A model generated the notes under the pieces. It searched no databases. It had not been told where the DNA came from and was given only the letters and a program-made list of their open reading frames with translations. A stretch of 64,000 nt of DNA. It comes from Crystallibacter sulfonylureivorans_A (GTDB lineage Bacteria > Actinomycetota > Actinomycetes > Actinomycetales > Micrococcaceae). Below, piece by piece: positions 42,663-50,788 of this stretch (positions are counted from its first letter, which is position 1; every line of letters begins with the position of its first letter). The position numbers and the translations under genes were made by a program. The DNA lies in the NCBI RefSeq assembly GCF_047607445.1, contig NZ_JBLKRT010000017.1:1-64000 (forward strand), read 5' to 3'.

Positions 42663-42761
42663 CGTTCAAACCCTTTCGACGTACCCGGCGCCCGGGCTAC
42701 CCAGCTAAGCCGCAGTGAAGCGCGTCACCATGGCCCACACCCCAAACCTAATGTCTTTTAG

Positions 42762-42774
42762 TTGAAAAAGTCAA
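42762..42774. promoter_or_regulatory. MarR-type operator upstream of the CoA ligase
   Basis: TTGAAAAAGTCAA: TTGA and TCAA around a 5-base spacer, extended on the right to TCAATAGTTG. It shares spacer AAAAG with the site upstream of the MarR gene (50132-50156). Confidence 0.65.
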
Positions 42775-42824
42775 TAGTTGAGAATGCCGCTCCACTGCGT
42801 AGCGGACGGAGCCCCGGAGACACC

Positions 42825-42859
42825 GATGATGCCCCCTCCGGCAGGGAAGAGGCATCATC
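42825..42859 (-). terminator. Hairpin terminator after binding protein 1
   Basis: Perfect 9-bp arms GATGATGCC (42825-42833) and complement (42851-42859), 24 bases beyond the stop at 42884. Confidence 0.55.
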
Positions 42860-42883
42860 AGCGCTTGGTGCGGGACTTGCTGT

Positions 42884-43879
42884 CTACTGCTGCTGCGGCA
42901 GCAGCGCCTCCATGTCCGGAAGCTGGTCAATCAGACCGTTCTTCAGCGAGATATCGGCGATCTCCTTGATCGAGTCGGCATTGACTTCCTGCGGGAACTT
43001 CGGCAGCGTCAGCTTCTCGATCACGGCCGGGTCCAGCTTTGTGTAGGTCGGCAGGATTTCGCGAACGCGGTCAGGGTTCTCATCGGCGAAGGCCAGCGAC
43101 TTCTTCATCGCCCGGACAAACGCTTCGGTGACTTCCGGCTTCTCCTGCACGTTCTTGTCGGAGGTGAAGTAGGTAGCTACGGTCAGATTCTCGACGGGAT
43201 ACGCATAGTTGGAGAAGACCGGCACGGCGCCGTCGCCTGCCACAATGGTCGCGAACGGCTCCACAGCGGCAATCGCATCCACCTGGTCGTTCGCCAGGGC
43301 GGCCGGCATGTCCGGGAACGGCATTTCCACGAAGTTCAGGTTGGACGAATCGCCACCGGACTGTTCAACAGCCTCGCGGACGGTGGAATCGCTGATGTTA
43401 TTGAGCGTGTTGACGCCGATCCGCTTGCCCACCAGGTCCTTGATTTCCTTGATGCCACTGTCCGGCTTCACCATGACAGCCGCAAAGTCCTTATCCTGGT
43501 CACCGGTTGTGTTGACGCCGTTGGCCACCATCTTCATGTCCAGGCCCTTGGAGCGGGCGATGACCAACGAGGTGACGTTGCTGAATCCGAAGTCCATCTG
43601 GCCACTGGTGATCGCCGGAATGATCGCGGCACCACCCTGCGCCAGGGTCAACTCCAGGTCCAGCCCCTCTTCTTCGAAGAAGCCCTCCTCCTTGCCCAGG
43701 TAGATCGGCGCCACGTCCACGATCGGAATAACGCCCACATTGATCTTCGTCATGCCGCCGGATGCTTCGCCGCCGCCCGCGGGAGCTGTTTCCCCGCCGC
43801 CGCCCGACGGGCTTCCACCGCCGCACGCCGTCAATGCCAGCACCGCCGCCAGTGCCACTGCTGCCCTGATTTTCTTCAC
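42884..43879 (-). CDS. NitT/TauT-type ABC binding lipoprotein 1
   Basis: A 331-residue lipoprotein from GTG 43879 (GGGAGAGGGACCC upstream), lipobox LTAC with Cys19 followed by a Gly/Ser linker. The mature part is an SBP_bac/NMT1-like domain: INVGVIPIVDVAPIYLGKEEGFFEEEGLDLEL then GGAAIIPAITSGQMDFGFSNVTSL. It is a paralogue of the next two genes and presumably captures an aromatic acid for the ATPase/permease set at 50.8-53.3 kb. A TTGACG/TAGATA promoter (43937-43964, 16-base spacing) lies upstream, so it has its own transcription start. Confidence 0.88.
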   Translation of the reverse strand: MKKIRAAVALAAVLALTACGGGSPSGGGGETAPAGGGEASGGMTKINVGVIPIVDVAPIYLGKEEGFFEEEGLDLELTLAQGGAAIIPAITSGQMDFGFSNVTSLVIARSKGLDMKMVANGVNTTGDQDKDFAAVMVKPDSGIKEIKDLVGKRIGVNTLNNISDSTVREAVEQSGGDSSNLNFVEMPFPDMPAALANDQVDAIAAVEPFATIVAGDGAVPVFSNYAYPVENLTVATYFTSDKNVQEKPEVTEAFVRAMKKSLAFADENPDRVREILPTYTKLDPAVIEKLTLPKFPQEVNADSIKEIADISLKNGLIDQLPDMEALLPQQQ

Positions 43880-43936
43880 GGGTCCCTCTCCCATCAATCC
43901 TTCACTAGGCACGGATGTGCCCCAGATCACTCACAG

Positions 43937-43964
43937 TATCTACGTCCATAGTGTTCGCCGTCAA
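43937..43964 (-). promoter_or_regulatory. Putative promoter of binding protein 1
   Basis: On the minus strand, TTGACG (43964-43959) and TAGATA (43942-43937) separated by 16 bases, 58 bases upstream of the GTG start. Confidence 0.4.
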
Positions 43965-44057
43965 CGAAGCATCCGGATTGTTATCAAAGCCGATCCCATG
44001 GCGCAGCGGTGGGGGATGCGGCTCCGCCCGAGCGGGACGTCGCGTCCGCTGCCGGCC

Positions 44058-45056
44058 CTACTGGGTGCTGGCAGGGAGCAGGGCGTCGAGATCCACTTCC
44101 TCGTCCACGGTGCCGTACTTCAGTACAGCATCAGCGAGCGTCTGTGCGGCGTCGCGGTCGAACTGCGGGTCGAAGCGCGGCAACACGATTTCCTGCAGCA
44201 GTGCCGGGTCTGTCTTGGTGTAGGTGCCGATGATCTCCCGGACCTCGTCTGGGTTCTCTTGCGCGTAGTTCATCGACTTGGTCATGGCCGCAGTGAACTT
44301 CTCCACCAGCTCCGGATCCTGCTGGATCTTGTCCGCCGAGGCGAAGTAGCCACCGATGTCCAGGTTCGGGTGGGTCCCGCGGTACGGCCAAGCCACTACC
44401 CGCGCCCCGCTCTTGATGGCGGAGGTCAGGAAGGGCTCCAAGATGAGGGCGGCGTCCACTTGGCCGTTCTCCACGGCGGCCAGTGCGTCAGGGAATGCGA
44501 CTTCCACGAACTTCAGGGTCGAGCCGTCGCCGCCGGCCTTGTCCACGGCGGTCCGGATGGTGGTGTCACCGATGTTGGCCAGATTGTTGGAGGAGACCGT
44601 CTTGCCTTCCAGATCGGTGACCGACTTGATGTCCGAATCCTTCGCCACCACGACGCCGGCAAAGTCGACGTCGTCCTGGTCAGAGGCACGGGTTCCGTTA
44701 ACCACATACTTCAGGTCCAGCCCCTGATCGCGGGCCACCATCAGCGAGACGGTGTTGCCGAAGGCGAAGTCGAAGCTGCCACTCACCACGCCCGGAACGG
44801 AGACCGCGCCGCCGGTGGTGTTCTCGATGGTCAGATCGAGCCCTTCCTCTTCGAAGAACCCTTTGGCCTTGCCCAGGTGGAGGGGCGCCACGTCGCCGAT
44901 CGGAATCGCCCCCACCGTCACTGCAGTCATCCCCTCCGCCGGCGAAGCGCCGCCGCCGTCGGTTGCCGCCGGCCCGCCGGACGGCGACCCGCCGCCGCAG
45001 GCCGCCAGGGCTGCCGTGACGGCGGCGGCACAGACGATGGTGACAAGTCGCTTCAT
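44058..45056 (-). CDS. NitT/TauT-type ABC binding lipoprotein 2
   Basis: 332 residues. Signal MKRLVTIVCAAAVTAALAACGGG with the lipidated Cys20 (lipobox LAAC) and a Gly/Ala/Asp-rich linker. The mature domain aligns by eye with protein 1 (VGAIPIGDVAPLHLGKAKGFFEEEGLDLTIE; GGAVSVPGVVSGSFDFAFGNTVSL). It is the closest of the three to protein 1. It ends 178 bases before gene 1 begins and has its own upstream region, so the three copies may be transcribed separately. Confidence 0.88.
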   Translation of the reverse strand: MKRLVTIVCAAAVTAALAACGGGSPSGGPAATDGGGASPAEGMTAVTVGAIPIGDVAPLHLGKAKGFFEEEGLDLTIENTTGGAVSVPGVVSGSFDFAFGNTVSLMVARDQGLDLKYVVNGTRASDQDDVDFAGVVVAKDSDIKSVTDLEGKTVSSNNLANIGDTTIRTAVDKAGGDGSTLKFVEVAFPDALAAVENGQVDAALILEPFLTSAIKSGARVVAWPYRGTHPNLDIGGYFASADKIQQDPELVEKFTAAMTKSMNYAQENPDEVREIIGTYTKTDPALLQEIVLPRFDPQFDRDAAQTLADAVLKYGTVDEEVDLDALLPASTQ

Positions 45057-45204
45057 GGTGCACTCCCTCGTGTCGTTTCACGGTTTCTTGGGAGTCTAGG
45101 CAGCGACCGTTTGGCAGGCCACAGTCCGGGCCTGCAAGCCCCGCTCAACACTGTTAAAACTTCTATCGGCGGCCCGAAGCCGCCGCGCCCGCGGCGCCAC
45201 ACGC

Positions 45205-45244
45205 AGCAGGGGCGGCTCCCGGAATCCCGGAAACCGCCCCTGCT
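45205..45244 (-). terminator. Hairpin terminator after binding protein 3
   Basis: 11-bp arms AGCAGGGGCGG (45205-45215) and complement (45234-45244), 16 bases past the stop at 45261. Confidence 0.7.
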
Positions 45245-45260
45245 CAAAGCTGGACCGGAC

Positions 45261-46256
45261 CTACTTTACGGTCATGGCCTGCACGTCCGGCTGGTTGTCT
45301 ACGTACTTGTACTTGACCATCAGCTCACCCATGTCGCTGAGCACCTGGCTGCGCACCTCGCCGTCGAACACCTCCATCTTGAGGTTCTTGGCCACCTCTT
45401 CCGGCATGCCCATGAACTCCGGCAGGACAGCGCGCACGCTGTCGTTGTCCGCTTCGGCACCCTTCAGGGTTTCGGTCACGGCGGCCTTGAAGTCGGCAAC
45501 GATCTCAGGGTTCTGCTCGGCGTAGCTGCCGCTGGTGAACGTCACCATGGTGGGCAGGCCCGGCAGAGTCTTCTGGTTCGGGTAGCCCAACAGCTTGTAG
45601 TCCTTGTTGGCCAACGCCTTGGACTGGAACGGCTCCGGAACCCAGATGGCGTCCACGTTGCCACGTTCCAGCTGCGCTTCCATGTCCGGGAACGGCATTT
45701 CGCTGAACTTCAGCTTCGACGGATCAGCACCATCCTCGGCAGCCGACTCCATAATGGTCAGGTCGCCCTGGGTTTTGAGCGTGTTCACGGCAGTGGTCTT
45801 GCCGGCCAGATCGGCGAAGCTCTCGATCCCCGAATCGGCCTTGACGATCACCGCGTTGTTGTCTTCGCCTTCAGCCCGGGAAGCGCTGTAGCCCGAGACG
45901 ATTTTCATGTCCAGGCCCTTGTCCACCGCGGTCATCACTGACAGCGGGTTGCCTACCGCAAAGTTCATCGTGCCAGTGGAAACAGCCGGCAGCATTGCCG
46001 CGCCGCCCTGGCCGGTCTGCAGCTCGACGTCGAGCCCGTGTTTTTCAAAGATGCCTTCGTCGATGCCGTACTGCATGGCGCCGGACGGGGCGATCGGCAG
46101 CACGCCCACCGCGATCTTGGTCAGGCCGCTGTCCGCGGCGCCGGACTCCGCGGCCGGGGCTTCGCTGGATCCGGACGGAGAGCCCGACCCGCAACCGGTC
46201 AGTGCCATGGCGGCAATCGCGCCGCCGGCCAACAATTTGGCCAGATGCTTCTTCAT
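45261..46256 (-). CDS. NitT/TauT-type ABC binding lipoprotein 3
   Basis: 331 residues. Lipobox LTGC with Cys22, Ser/Glu/Ala-rich linker, then VGVLPIAPSGAMQYGIDEGIFEKHGLDVELQTGQGGAAMLPAVSTGTMNFAVGNPLSVM. It is more divergent than copies 1 and 2 (for example ESFADLAGKTTAVNTLKTQGDLTIMES where the others read LVGKRIGVNTLNN or LEGKTVSSNNLAN). A TTGA-N5-TCAA site with a duplicated TCAATAGTTG lies 91 bases upstream of its start, so it is the copy most clearly under MarR control. A terminator hairpin follows. Confidence 0.88.
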   Translation of the reverse strand: MKKHLAKLLAGGAIAAMALTGCGSGSPSGSSEAPAAESGAADSGLTKIAVGVLPIAPSGAMQYGIDEGIFEKHGLDVELQTGQGGAAMLPAVSTGTMNFAVGNPLSVMTAVDKGLDMKIVSGYSASRAEGEDNNAVIVKADSGIESFADLAGKTTAVNTLKTQGDLTIMESAAEDGADPSKLKFSEMPFPDMEAQLERGNVDAIWVPEPFQSKALANKDYKLLGYPNQKTLPGLPTMVTFTSGSYAEQNPEIVADFKAAVTETLKGAEADNDSVRAVLPEFMGMPEEVAKNLKMEVFDGEVRSQVLSDMGELMVKYKYVDNQPDVQAMTVK

Positions 46257-46340
46257 GAATCGCTCCTTGGGTCCGTGGTGCCGTCCCCCGACCGTCGAGG
46301 GCTGACTGTGATCAGCACCACAGCTGAGTACAACGTAGAG

Positions 46341-46366
46341 TCAATAGTTGAATAAATCAATAGTTG
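46341..46366. promoter_or_regulatory. MarR-type operator upstream of binding protein 3
   Basis: TTGA (46348-46351) and TCAA (46357-46360) around ATAAA, flanked by a direct repeat TCAATAGTTG at 46341 and 46357 (16-bp period). The same 3' extension (TCAATAGTTG) appears at the CoA-ligase site. Confidence 0.65.
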
Positions 46367-46451
46367 TGGCCCGTTTGTGACGTTCGCTTTGGTCACGGCA
46401 GCGGTTCCGGCCTCAGCACCGAACCCGACCACGGCGCCGGGCCGTTCCGGC

Positions 46452-46492
46452 CCCGGCTCCAACCACCGAAACAGAGAGCGGCTGGAGCCGGG
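46452..46492 (-). terminator. Hairpin terminator after the MaoC gene
   Basis: Perfect 10-bp arms CCCGGCTCCA (46452-46461) and complement (46483-46492), 36 bases beyond the MaoC stop. Confidence 0.65.
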
Positions 46493-46527
46493 ACCGGGCA
46501 CAGCCGGGCTATCACACAGCCGGGCTG

Positions 46528-46983
46528 TCAGACGTAGAAGCGCGCCAGGAACTCAGCGATGACCGCGGGACGCTCCTCGCCCTCGATCTCGATGGTGTTG
46601 TTGGTCTTGATCTGCACGCCGCCCTTGACCTCCGTGACCTCGGAGATGGTGGAGTGCATGCGGACCTTGGCGCCGGCCTTGACCGGGTTGGTGAAGCGCA
46701 CCCGGTCGAGTCCGTAGTTGACCTTGGTCTTGACACCTTCCACGTCGAACAGTTCGCTCCACAGCGGGATGACCAGGGACAAAGTCAGGAAGCCGTGCGC
46801 GATCGGTGCACCGAAGGGGCCTTCCTTGGCCTTCTCCACGTCGGTGTGGATCCACTGGTGGTCGTCGGTGGCATCCGCGAAGGTGTTGATCTGGTCCTGG
46901 GTGATCTCCCGGTAGTCGGTGTACCCGAGGTCTTTGCCGACCAGGTTGGGCAGATCTTCGAAGTTGACGACGGTGTTGCTCAT
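46528..46983 (-). CDS. MaoC-family enoyl-CoA hydratase
   Basis: A 151-residue R-specific hydratase. The hotdog signature FADATDDHQWIHTDVEKAKEGPFGAPIAHGFLTLSL (about 36-71) holds the catalytic Asp and His. In this cluster it would hydrate the propenoyl-CoA side chain (p-coumaroyl/feruloyl-CoA) to the 3-hydroxy form, equivalent to CouM. It is the last gene of the SDR-amidohydrolase-dehydrogenase operon, 34 bases after the dehydrogenase stop. Confidence 0.88.
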   Translation of the reverse strand: MSNTVVNFEDLPNLVGKDLGYTDYREITQDQINTFADATDDHQWIHTDVEKAKEGPFGAPIAHGFLTLSLVIPLWSELFDVEGVKTKVNYGLDRVRFTNPVKAGAKVRMHSTISEVTEVKGGVQIKTNNTIEIEGEERPAVIAEFLARFYV

Positions 46984-47017
46984 GATTGCTCCTTGGGGAA
47001 TGGGTTGTAGCTGTGGT

Positions 47018-48229
47018 TTAGCGGAAGGCGCCGGTTCCGGTAATGGCCCGGCCCACGATCAGGGCGTTGATTTCGTGCGTGCCCTCGTAGGAATAGACGG
47101 CCTCTGCATCGGCGTGGAAGCGCGCGACGTCGGTGTCCAGCGTGATGCCGTTGCCTCCGACCACTTCCCGCGCCAGGGCGACGGTCTCACGCATCCGGGC
47201 GCTGCAGAACATCTTGGCCAAGGCGGAATTCTCGTCCTTGTAGATGCCTTCCTCCTGCTGCTGGGTCAGCCGCACCGCCATGCCGAGCGACGCGGTGACG
47301 TTGCCGAGCATGGTGGCGAGCTTCTCCTGAATCAGCTGGAAGCCGGCCAGCGGCTTGCCGAACTGTTTCCGCTCCTTGACGTAGCGCAGCGCGGCCTCGT
47401 AGGCCCCGGCCTGCAGCCCGGTGGCGATCCAGGCAACGTCGGAGCGCATGTTTCGCAGCAGCGAGGCCACGTCCGCGAACGAGTTCACATTCTGCAGCCG
47501 GGCCGAGTCCGGGACCCGCACGCCGGTCAGCGTGATGTCAGCGTTTTGCATCATCCGCAGCGAGGTCTTGCGCAGGATTTTGGAAAGCTCGACGCCGGGG
47601 GCATCGGTCGGCACCAGGAAGCACTTGACCTGGCCGTCGGCCTGGTCGCGGGCGAAGATGGCGAGCACATCGGCGGTAACAGCTCCGCCGATCCAGCGCT
47701 TGGCGCCGTCGATAATCCATTCGTCGCCGTCGCGCCGGGCGCTGGTTTCCAGACCGCCGGCGATGTCCGATCCGTGTTCCGGTTCGGTCAGCGCGAAAAC
47801 GCCCTTGAACTCGAAGCTGCGGATCTTCGGGTCCAGCTCGGCGGCCTGCTCTGCGCTGCCGCCCAGGTTGACCGCCGTGCGGAACAGCCCGGACTGTGCG
47901 TTGTAGAAGGTGGCAACAGATGCGTCCGTCCGGGCGAGTTCAAAGTTGCGGAATCCTTCGTACAGCCCGGACGGCTTGGCGCCGCCCTCGGTCAGCTCCG
48001 CTGGGGCCATCAGGTCCAGGTCGTAGAGCGGCTGCGCTATCTGGTACGGGAACTCGCCTTGCTCCCAGTAGTCGGCCAGCAGCGGGTGGACCTGTTCCTG
48101 CAGCACCGTGCGCAGCCGGCCGAGCACGCTGCGTTCGGCGTCGGTCAGCAGCGTGGCGTAGCCGTACTGGTCGGACGGGTAGAACTGCTCGGCCATGGTT
48201 CCGGCCCTTTCTGCGGCGACGGCGCTCAT
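47018..48229 (-). CDS. Acyl-CoA dehydrogenase
   Basis: About 403 residues of the acyl-CoA dehydrogenase family (glutaryl-CoA dehydrogenase-like). FAD and substrate segments: RSFEFKGVFALTEPEHGSDIAGGLETSARRDGDEWIIDGAKRWIGG (about 140-185) and EVVGGNGITLDTDVARFHADAEAVYSYEGTHEINALIVGRAITG at the C-terminus, with YEGTHEI in the position of the catalytic Glu region. ATG 48229 overlaps the amidohydrolase stop by 4 bases; a second ATG at 48196 (MAEQFYPSDQ) has a better AAAGGG site, so a 392-residue form is possible. The enzyme would desaturate dihydro-hydroxycinnamoyl-CoA (phenylpropionate side chain), which broadens the cluster's substrates. Confidence 0.87.
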   Translation of the reverse strand: MSAVAAERAGTMAEQFYPSDQYGYATLLTDAERSVLGRLRTVLQEQVHPLLADYWEQGEFPYQIAQPLYDLDLMAPAELTEGGAKPSGLYEGFRNFELARTDASVATFYNAQSGLFRTAVNLGGSAEQAAELDPKIRSFEFKGVFALTEPEHGSDIAGGLETSARRDGDEWIIDGAKRWIGGAVTADVLAIFARDQADGQVKCFLVPTDAPGVELSKILRKTSLRMMQNADITLTGVRVPDSARLQNVNSFADVASLLRNMRSDVAWIATGLQAGAYEAALRYVKERKQFGKPLAGFQLIQEKLATMLGNVTASLGMAVRLTQQQEEGIYKDENSALAKMFCSARMRETVALAREVVGGNGITLDTDVARFHADAEAVYSYEGTHEINALIVGRAITGTGAFR

Positions 48230-49128
48230 CGCTGCGCCCCGTCCAGCCCCAGCAGCCGCACGGCGTTGTCCTTCAGGATCTTCGGGCGCACCTCGTCCTT
48301 CAGCGGCAGGTCCGCGAAGGCACCCAGCCACTTCTCCGGGGTGATCAGCGGGTAGTCGGTGCCGAAGAGCACCTTGTCCTGCAGCACCGAGTTGGAGAGC
48401 TTCACCAGCGACTCCGGGAAGTACTTCGGCGACCAGCCGGACAGGTCGATGAACACGTTCGACTTGTGCGTGGCAATCGAGTTGGCCTCGTCCTGCCAGG
48501 GCACCGACGGGTGCGCCATGATGATCTGGAACTGGGGGAAGTCCGCGGCGATCTCGTCCAGCAGCAGCGGGTTGGAGTAGCCCAGCTTGATTCCGGATCC
48601 GCCGGGGGTGCCGGCACCCATGCCGTTCTGCCCGGTATGGAAGACGGCCGGCAGGCCAAGCGACTCCAGCGCCTCCCACAGCGGGTAGTACCGCTCGTCG
48701 GATGGGTTGAAGCCCTGCAGGCTGGGGTGGAATTTGAACCCGCGCACGCCGTAGTCCTCGACCAGCAGCTTCGCCCGGTCGATAGCCTCGGCGCCGGTGA
48801 GCGGATCGACCGAGCCGAACGGGATCAGCACGTCGTTGTTCCGGGCTGCCCCCTCGGCAATATCCTCGATGCTGTTCGGCTGGTGCTTCAACCGGGTCCG
48901 GGCGTCCACGGTGAACACCACGGCGGCCATCTTGAGCTCCCGGTAGGTGGCTGCAATCGCATCCAGCGAGGGGGTCCGCTCCTCGGCCTTGAAGTACTTG
49001 CTCGAGGCGTCCATCAGTTCCTGCGGCAGCGAGACGTGCCCGTGGCCGTCGATCTCGACATGCACATGCATATCGATCGCGGTCAGCGAGGCGACATCCA
49101 GGCCCAGTTCGTAGCGCACGGGTGCCAT
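48226..49128 (-). CDS. Amidohydrolase-family (amidohydrolase 2) TIM-barrel hydrolase
   Basis: 300 residues. Metal-binding pattern: DMHVHVEIDG (about 19), GFKFHPSLQGF (about 139), AVFHTGQNG, IIMAHPSVPW (about 216) and FGTDYPL (about 265). In Rhodococcus hydroxycinnamate clusters an amidohydrolase (CouO) takes the place of a thiolase in side-chain removal; by gene neighbourhood this is the matching gene. It is 2 bases from the SDR stop and overlaps the dehydrogenase start, so it is fully translationally coupled. Decarboxylase or hydratase activity of the same superfamily is the alternative. Confidence 0.82.
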   Translation of the reverse strand: MAPVRYELGLDVASLTAIDMHVHVEIDGHGHVSLPQELMDASSKYFKAEERTPSLDAIAATYRELKMAAVVFTVDARTRLKHQPNSIEDIAEGAARNNDVLIPFGSVDPLTGAEAIDRAKLLVEDYGVRGFKFHPSLQGFNPSDERYYPLWEALESLGLPAVFHTGQNGMGAGTPGGSGIKLGYSNPLLLDEIAADFPQFQIIMAHPSVPWQDEANSIATHKSNVFIDLSGWSPKYFPESLVKLSNSVLQDKVLFGTDYPLITPEKWLGAFADLPLKDEVRPKILKDNAVRLLGLDGAQR

Positions 49129-49130
49129 CG

Positions 49131-50063
49131 CTACTTCGCCGCCGGCTCAGGCTGCAGTTCGGCCGGCAGTTCGGGGAATTCCTCGCCCACGCTCTGCAGC
49201 CGGCCCCCCAGGAGGTCATCGAAGCGCTCCATCAGCGCCTCGTAGGTCCAGCCGCCGTCAACAAACTCGGTAACCACGGCTTCCGGATGGGACCACAGCT
49301 GCAGGCGGTCGCCGCCAACGCCGATCGCCTGGCCGGTCACCTTGGCCGCGGCGTCGGAGGCGAGGTAGGCAACCAGGCCGGCAACGTCGTCGGCCGTGCC
49401 AAAGCCCAGGTCCTTGCGGAAGAAGTCCGGCATCGCCTCGCCGCGTTCGTCGGCCTCCACCGCCTTCTGGAAGAACGGCACGGTCTTGGTCATCGCCGTG
49501 GCGGCCACCGGGATGATGGCGTTGGCGGTAACGCCGGCCCTCTTCATCTCCAGCGCCCACGTGCGGACCATGCCCACAATGCCGGCCTTCGCGGCGGCGT
49601 AGTTGGTCTGGCCGAAGTTGCCGCGCTGGCCGGTCGGCGAGCCGATGGTGATGATGCGGCCGGCCACGCCGTTCTCCTTGAAGTGGGCGTAGGCCTCGCG
49701 GACGCAGGTGAAGGTGCCGCGCAGGTGCACGTTGATCACCAGGTCGAAGTCCTCATCCGTCATCTTCAACAGCGACTTGTCCCGCAGCACGCCGGCATTG
49801 GTCACCAGGATGTCCAGCCCGCCGAAGGTCTCGACGGCGGTGCTCACCAACTGCTTGGCGGTCTCGGTGGAGCCCACCGGAGCGACGACGGCGGTGGCCT
49901 TGCCGCCGGCGGCCGTGATGCTGGCGACAGCCTCCTCAGCCACCTGAGCGTCAACATCATTGACGACGACGGCGGCGCCCTGGCGGGCAAGTTCCTGGGC
50001 ATAGGCCAGGCCGAGGCCGCGGCCGCTTCCGGTGACGATGGCTACTTTTCCGGCCAGTGACAT
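49131..50063 (-). CDS. SDR-family 3-hydroxyacyl-CoA dehydrogenase-like oxidoreductase
   Basis: A 310-residue short-chain dehydrogenase. Cofactor motif VAIVTGSGRGLGLAYAQEL (about 7-25), NAGVL (about 90), catalytic Ser in ITIGSPTGQ, and YAAAK (about 155). It has a longer C-terminus than classical SDRs (ending about 50 residues after the core), as in multifunctional-enzyme type dehydrogenases. It would oxidise the 3-hydroxyacyl-CoA made by the MaoC hydratase. It is first in the four-gene operon and divergent from the MarR gene, with a 25-bp dyad between. Confidence 0.87.
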   Translation of the reverse strand: MSLAGKVAIVTGSGRGLGLAYAQELARQGAAVVVNDVDAQVAEEAVASITAAGGKATAVVAPVGSTETAKQLVSTAVETFGGLDILVTNAGVLRDKSLLKMTDEDFDLVINVHLRGTFTCVREAYAHFKENGVAGRIITIGSPTGQRGNFGQTNYAAAKAGIVGMVRTWALEMKRAGVTANAIIPVAATAMTKTVPFFQKAVEADERGEAMPDFFRKDLGFGTADDVAGLVAYLASDAAAKVTGQAIGVGGDRLQLWSHPEAVVTEFVDGGWTYEALMERFDDLLGGRLQSVGEEFPELPAELQPEPAAK

Positions 50064-50131
50064 TTGATGCTCCTTGTTCCTGCACTTGAGGGGTGCATGG
50101 GTTTATGCTGGACTGAAACCAATGACAACCC

Positions 50132-50156
50132 ATATGATTGAAAAAGTCAATCATAT
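50132..50156. promoter_or_regulatory. MarR-type operator between marR and the SDR operon
   Basis: ATATGATTGA (50132-50141) and its complement (50147-50156) around AAAAG: perfect 10-bp arms, the strongest of the four TTGA-N5-TCAA sites. It sits between divergent starts (50063 and 50186), so it can control both. Confidence 0.8.
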
Positions 50157-50185
50157 TTTCAGGCATCAAGACGTAGCGAGGGACC

Positions 50186-50674
50186 ATGCCCGCACCAACC
50201 ACGGCCGAGGCGGCCACCTCCAGCCAGCCCACGGCAGGAAACGGCGTCGAGCGGCTGTACAGCACGGATCTGGCCAGCGAGATCGAATTCCTTACTGCGC
50301 GGGCGCGGTCGCTGGGCTCGGGCCGGGCCAACAACATGCTCGCTGAACTGGATCTGAAGGTGCGGTCCTATTCGGTCCTCTCGCTGGCCTGCAGCGGACA
50401 GAACCCCTCGCAGCGCGAACTGGCAGACTTCCTGAGCCTGGACCCCAGCCAGATCGTGGCCCTGGTGGATCAACTGGAGAAGCGCGGGGCCGTGACACGG
50501 GAAGCCGATCCGCGCGACCGCCGGTCCAAGGTCATTGCTCCCACGGCTGCCGGTCGCCGGCTCTACAAGCGGGCCGAAGCGATCGTCCGCCAGGCCTCGG
50601 ACCACTCGCTGGCCCAGCTGAACGACCAGGAGCGCGAAACACTGCGCGACCTGCTCCGCCGTATCGCCTTCTGA
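50186..50674 (+). CDS. MarR-family repressor of the hydroxycinnamate cluster
   Basis: 162 residues. The winged helix (about 55-130) has NPSQRELADFLSLDPSQIVALVDQLEKRGAVTREADPRDRRSKVIAPTAAGRRLY, the standard MarR recognition helix and DPRDRR wing. CouR and BadR-type MarR proteins sense hydroxycinnamoyl- or benzoyl-CoA and bind TTGA-N5-TCAA-like dyads, which fits the sites found here. Autoregulation is likely from the 25-bp dyad just upstream of its start. Confidence 0.87.
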   Translation: MPAPTTAEAATSSQPTAGNGVERLYSTDLASEIEFLTARARSLGSGRANNMLAELDLKVRSYSVLSLACSGQNPSQRELADFLSLDPSQIVALVDQLEKRGAVTREADPRDRRSKVIAPTAAGRRLYKRAEAIVRQASDHSLAQLNDQERETLRDLLRRIAF

Positions 50675-50732
50675 CGCCTGGCGGGGGCAGGCGCTGATTA
50701 ACAACAACCGCTCCCGGACGTCGGTTAAACAA

Positions 50733-50771
50733 CGGAGCCGGCCACTTCCGCGAAGGAAGCGGCCGGCTCCG
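50733..50771. terminator. Hairpin between convergent marR and ABC ATPase genes
   Basis: CGGAGCCGGCC (50733-50743) pairs with 50761-50771, with an inner CTTCC/GGAAG stem and GCGAA loop. It can serve both genes. Confidence 0.8.
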
Positions 50772-50788
50772 GCGCTTATCAGGCGCGG

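Noticed and set aside
47018..49219. A 733-residue fusion frame including the acyl-CoA dehydrogenase
   Set aside because: The N-terminal 330 residues lie over the amidohydrolase gene in another frame and look like shadow sequence. The dehydrogenase has its own starts at 48229/48196.
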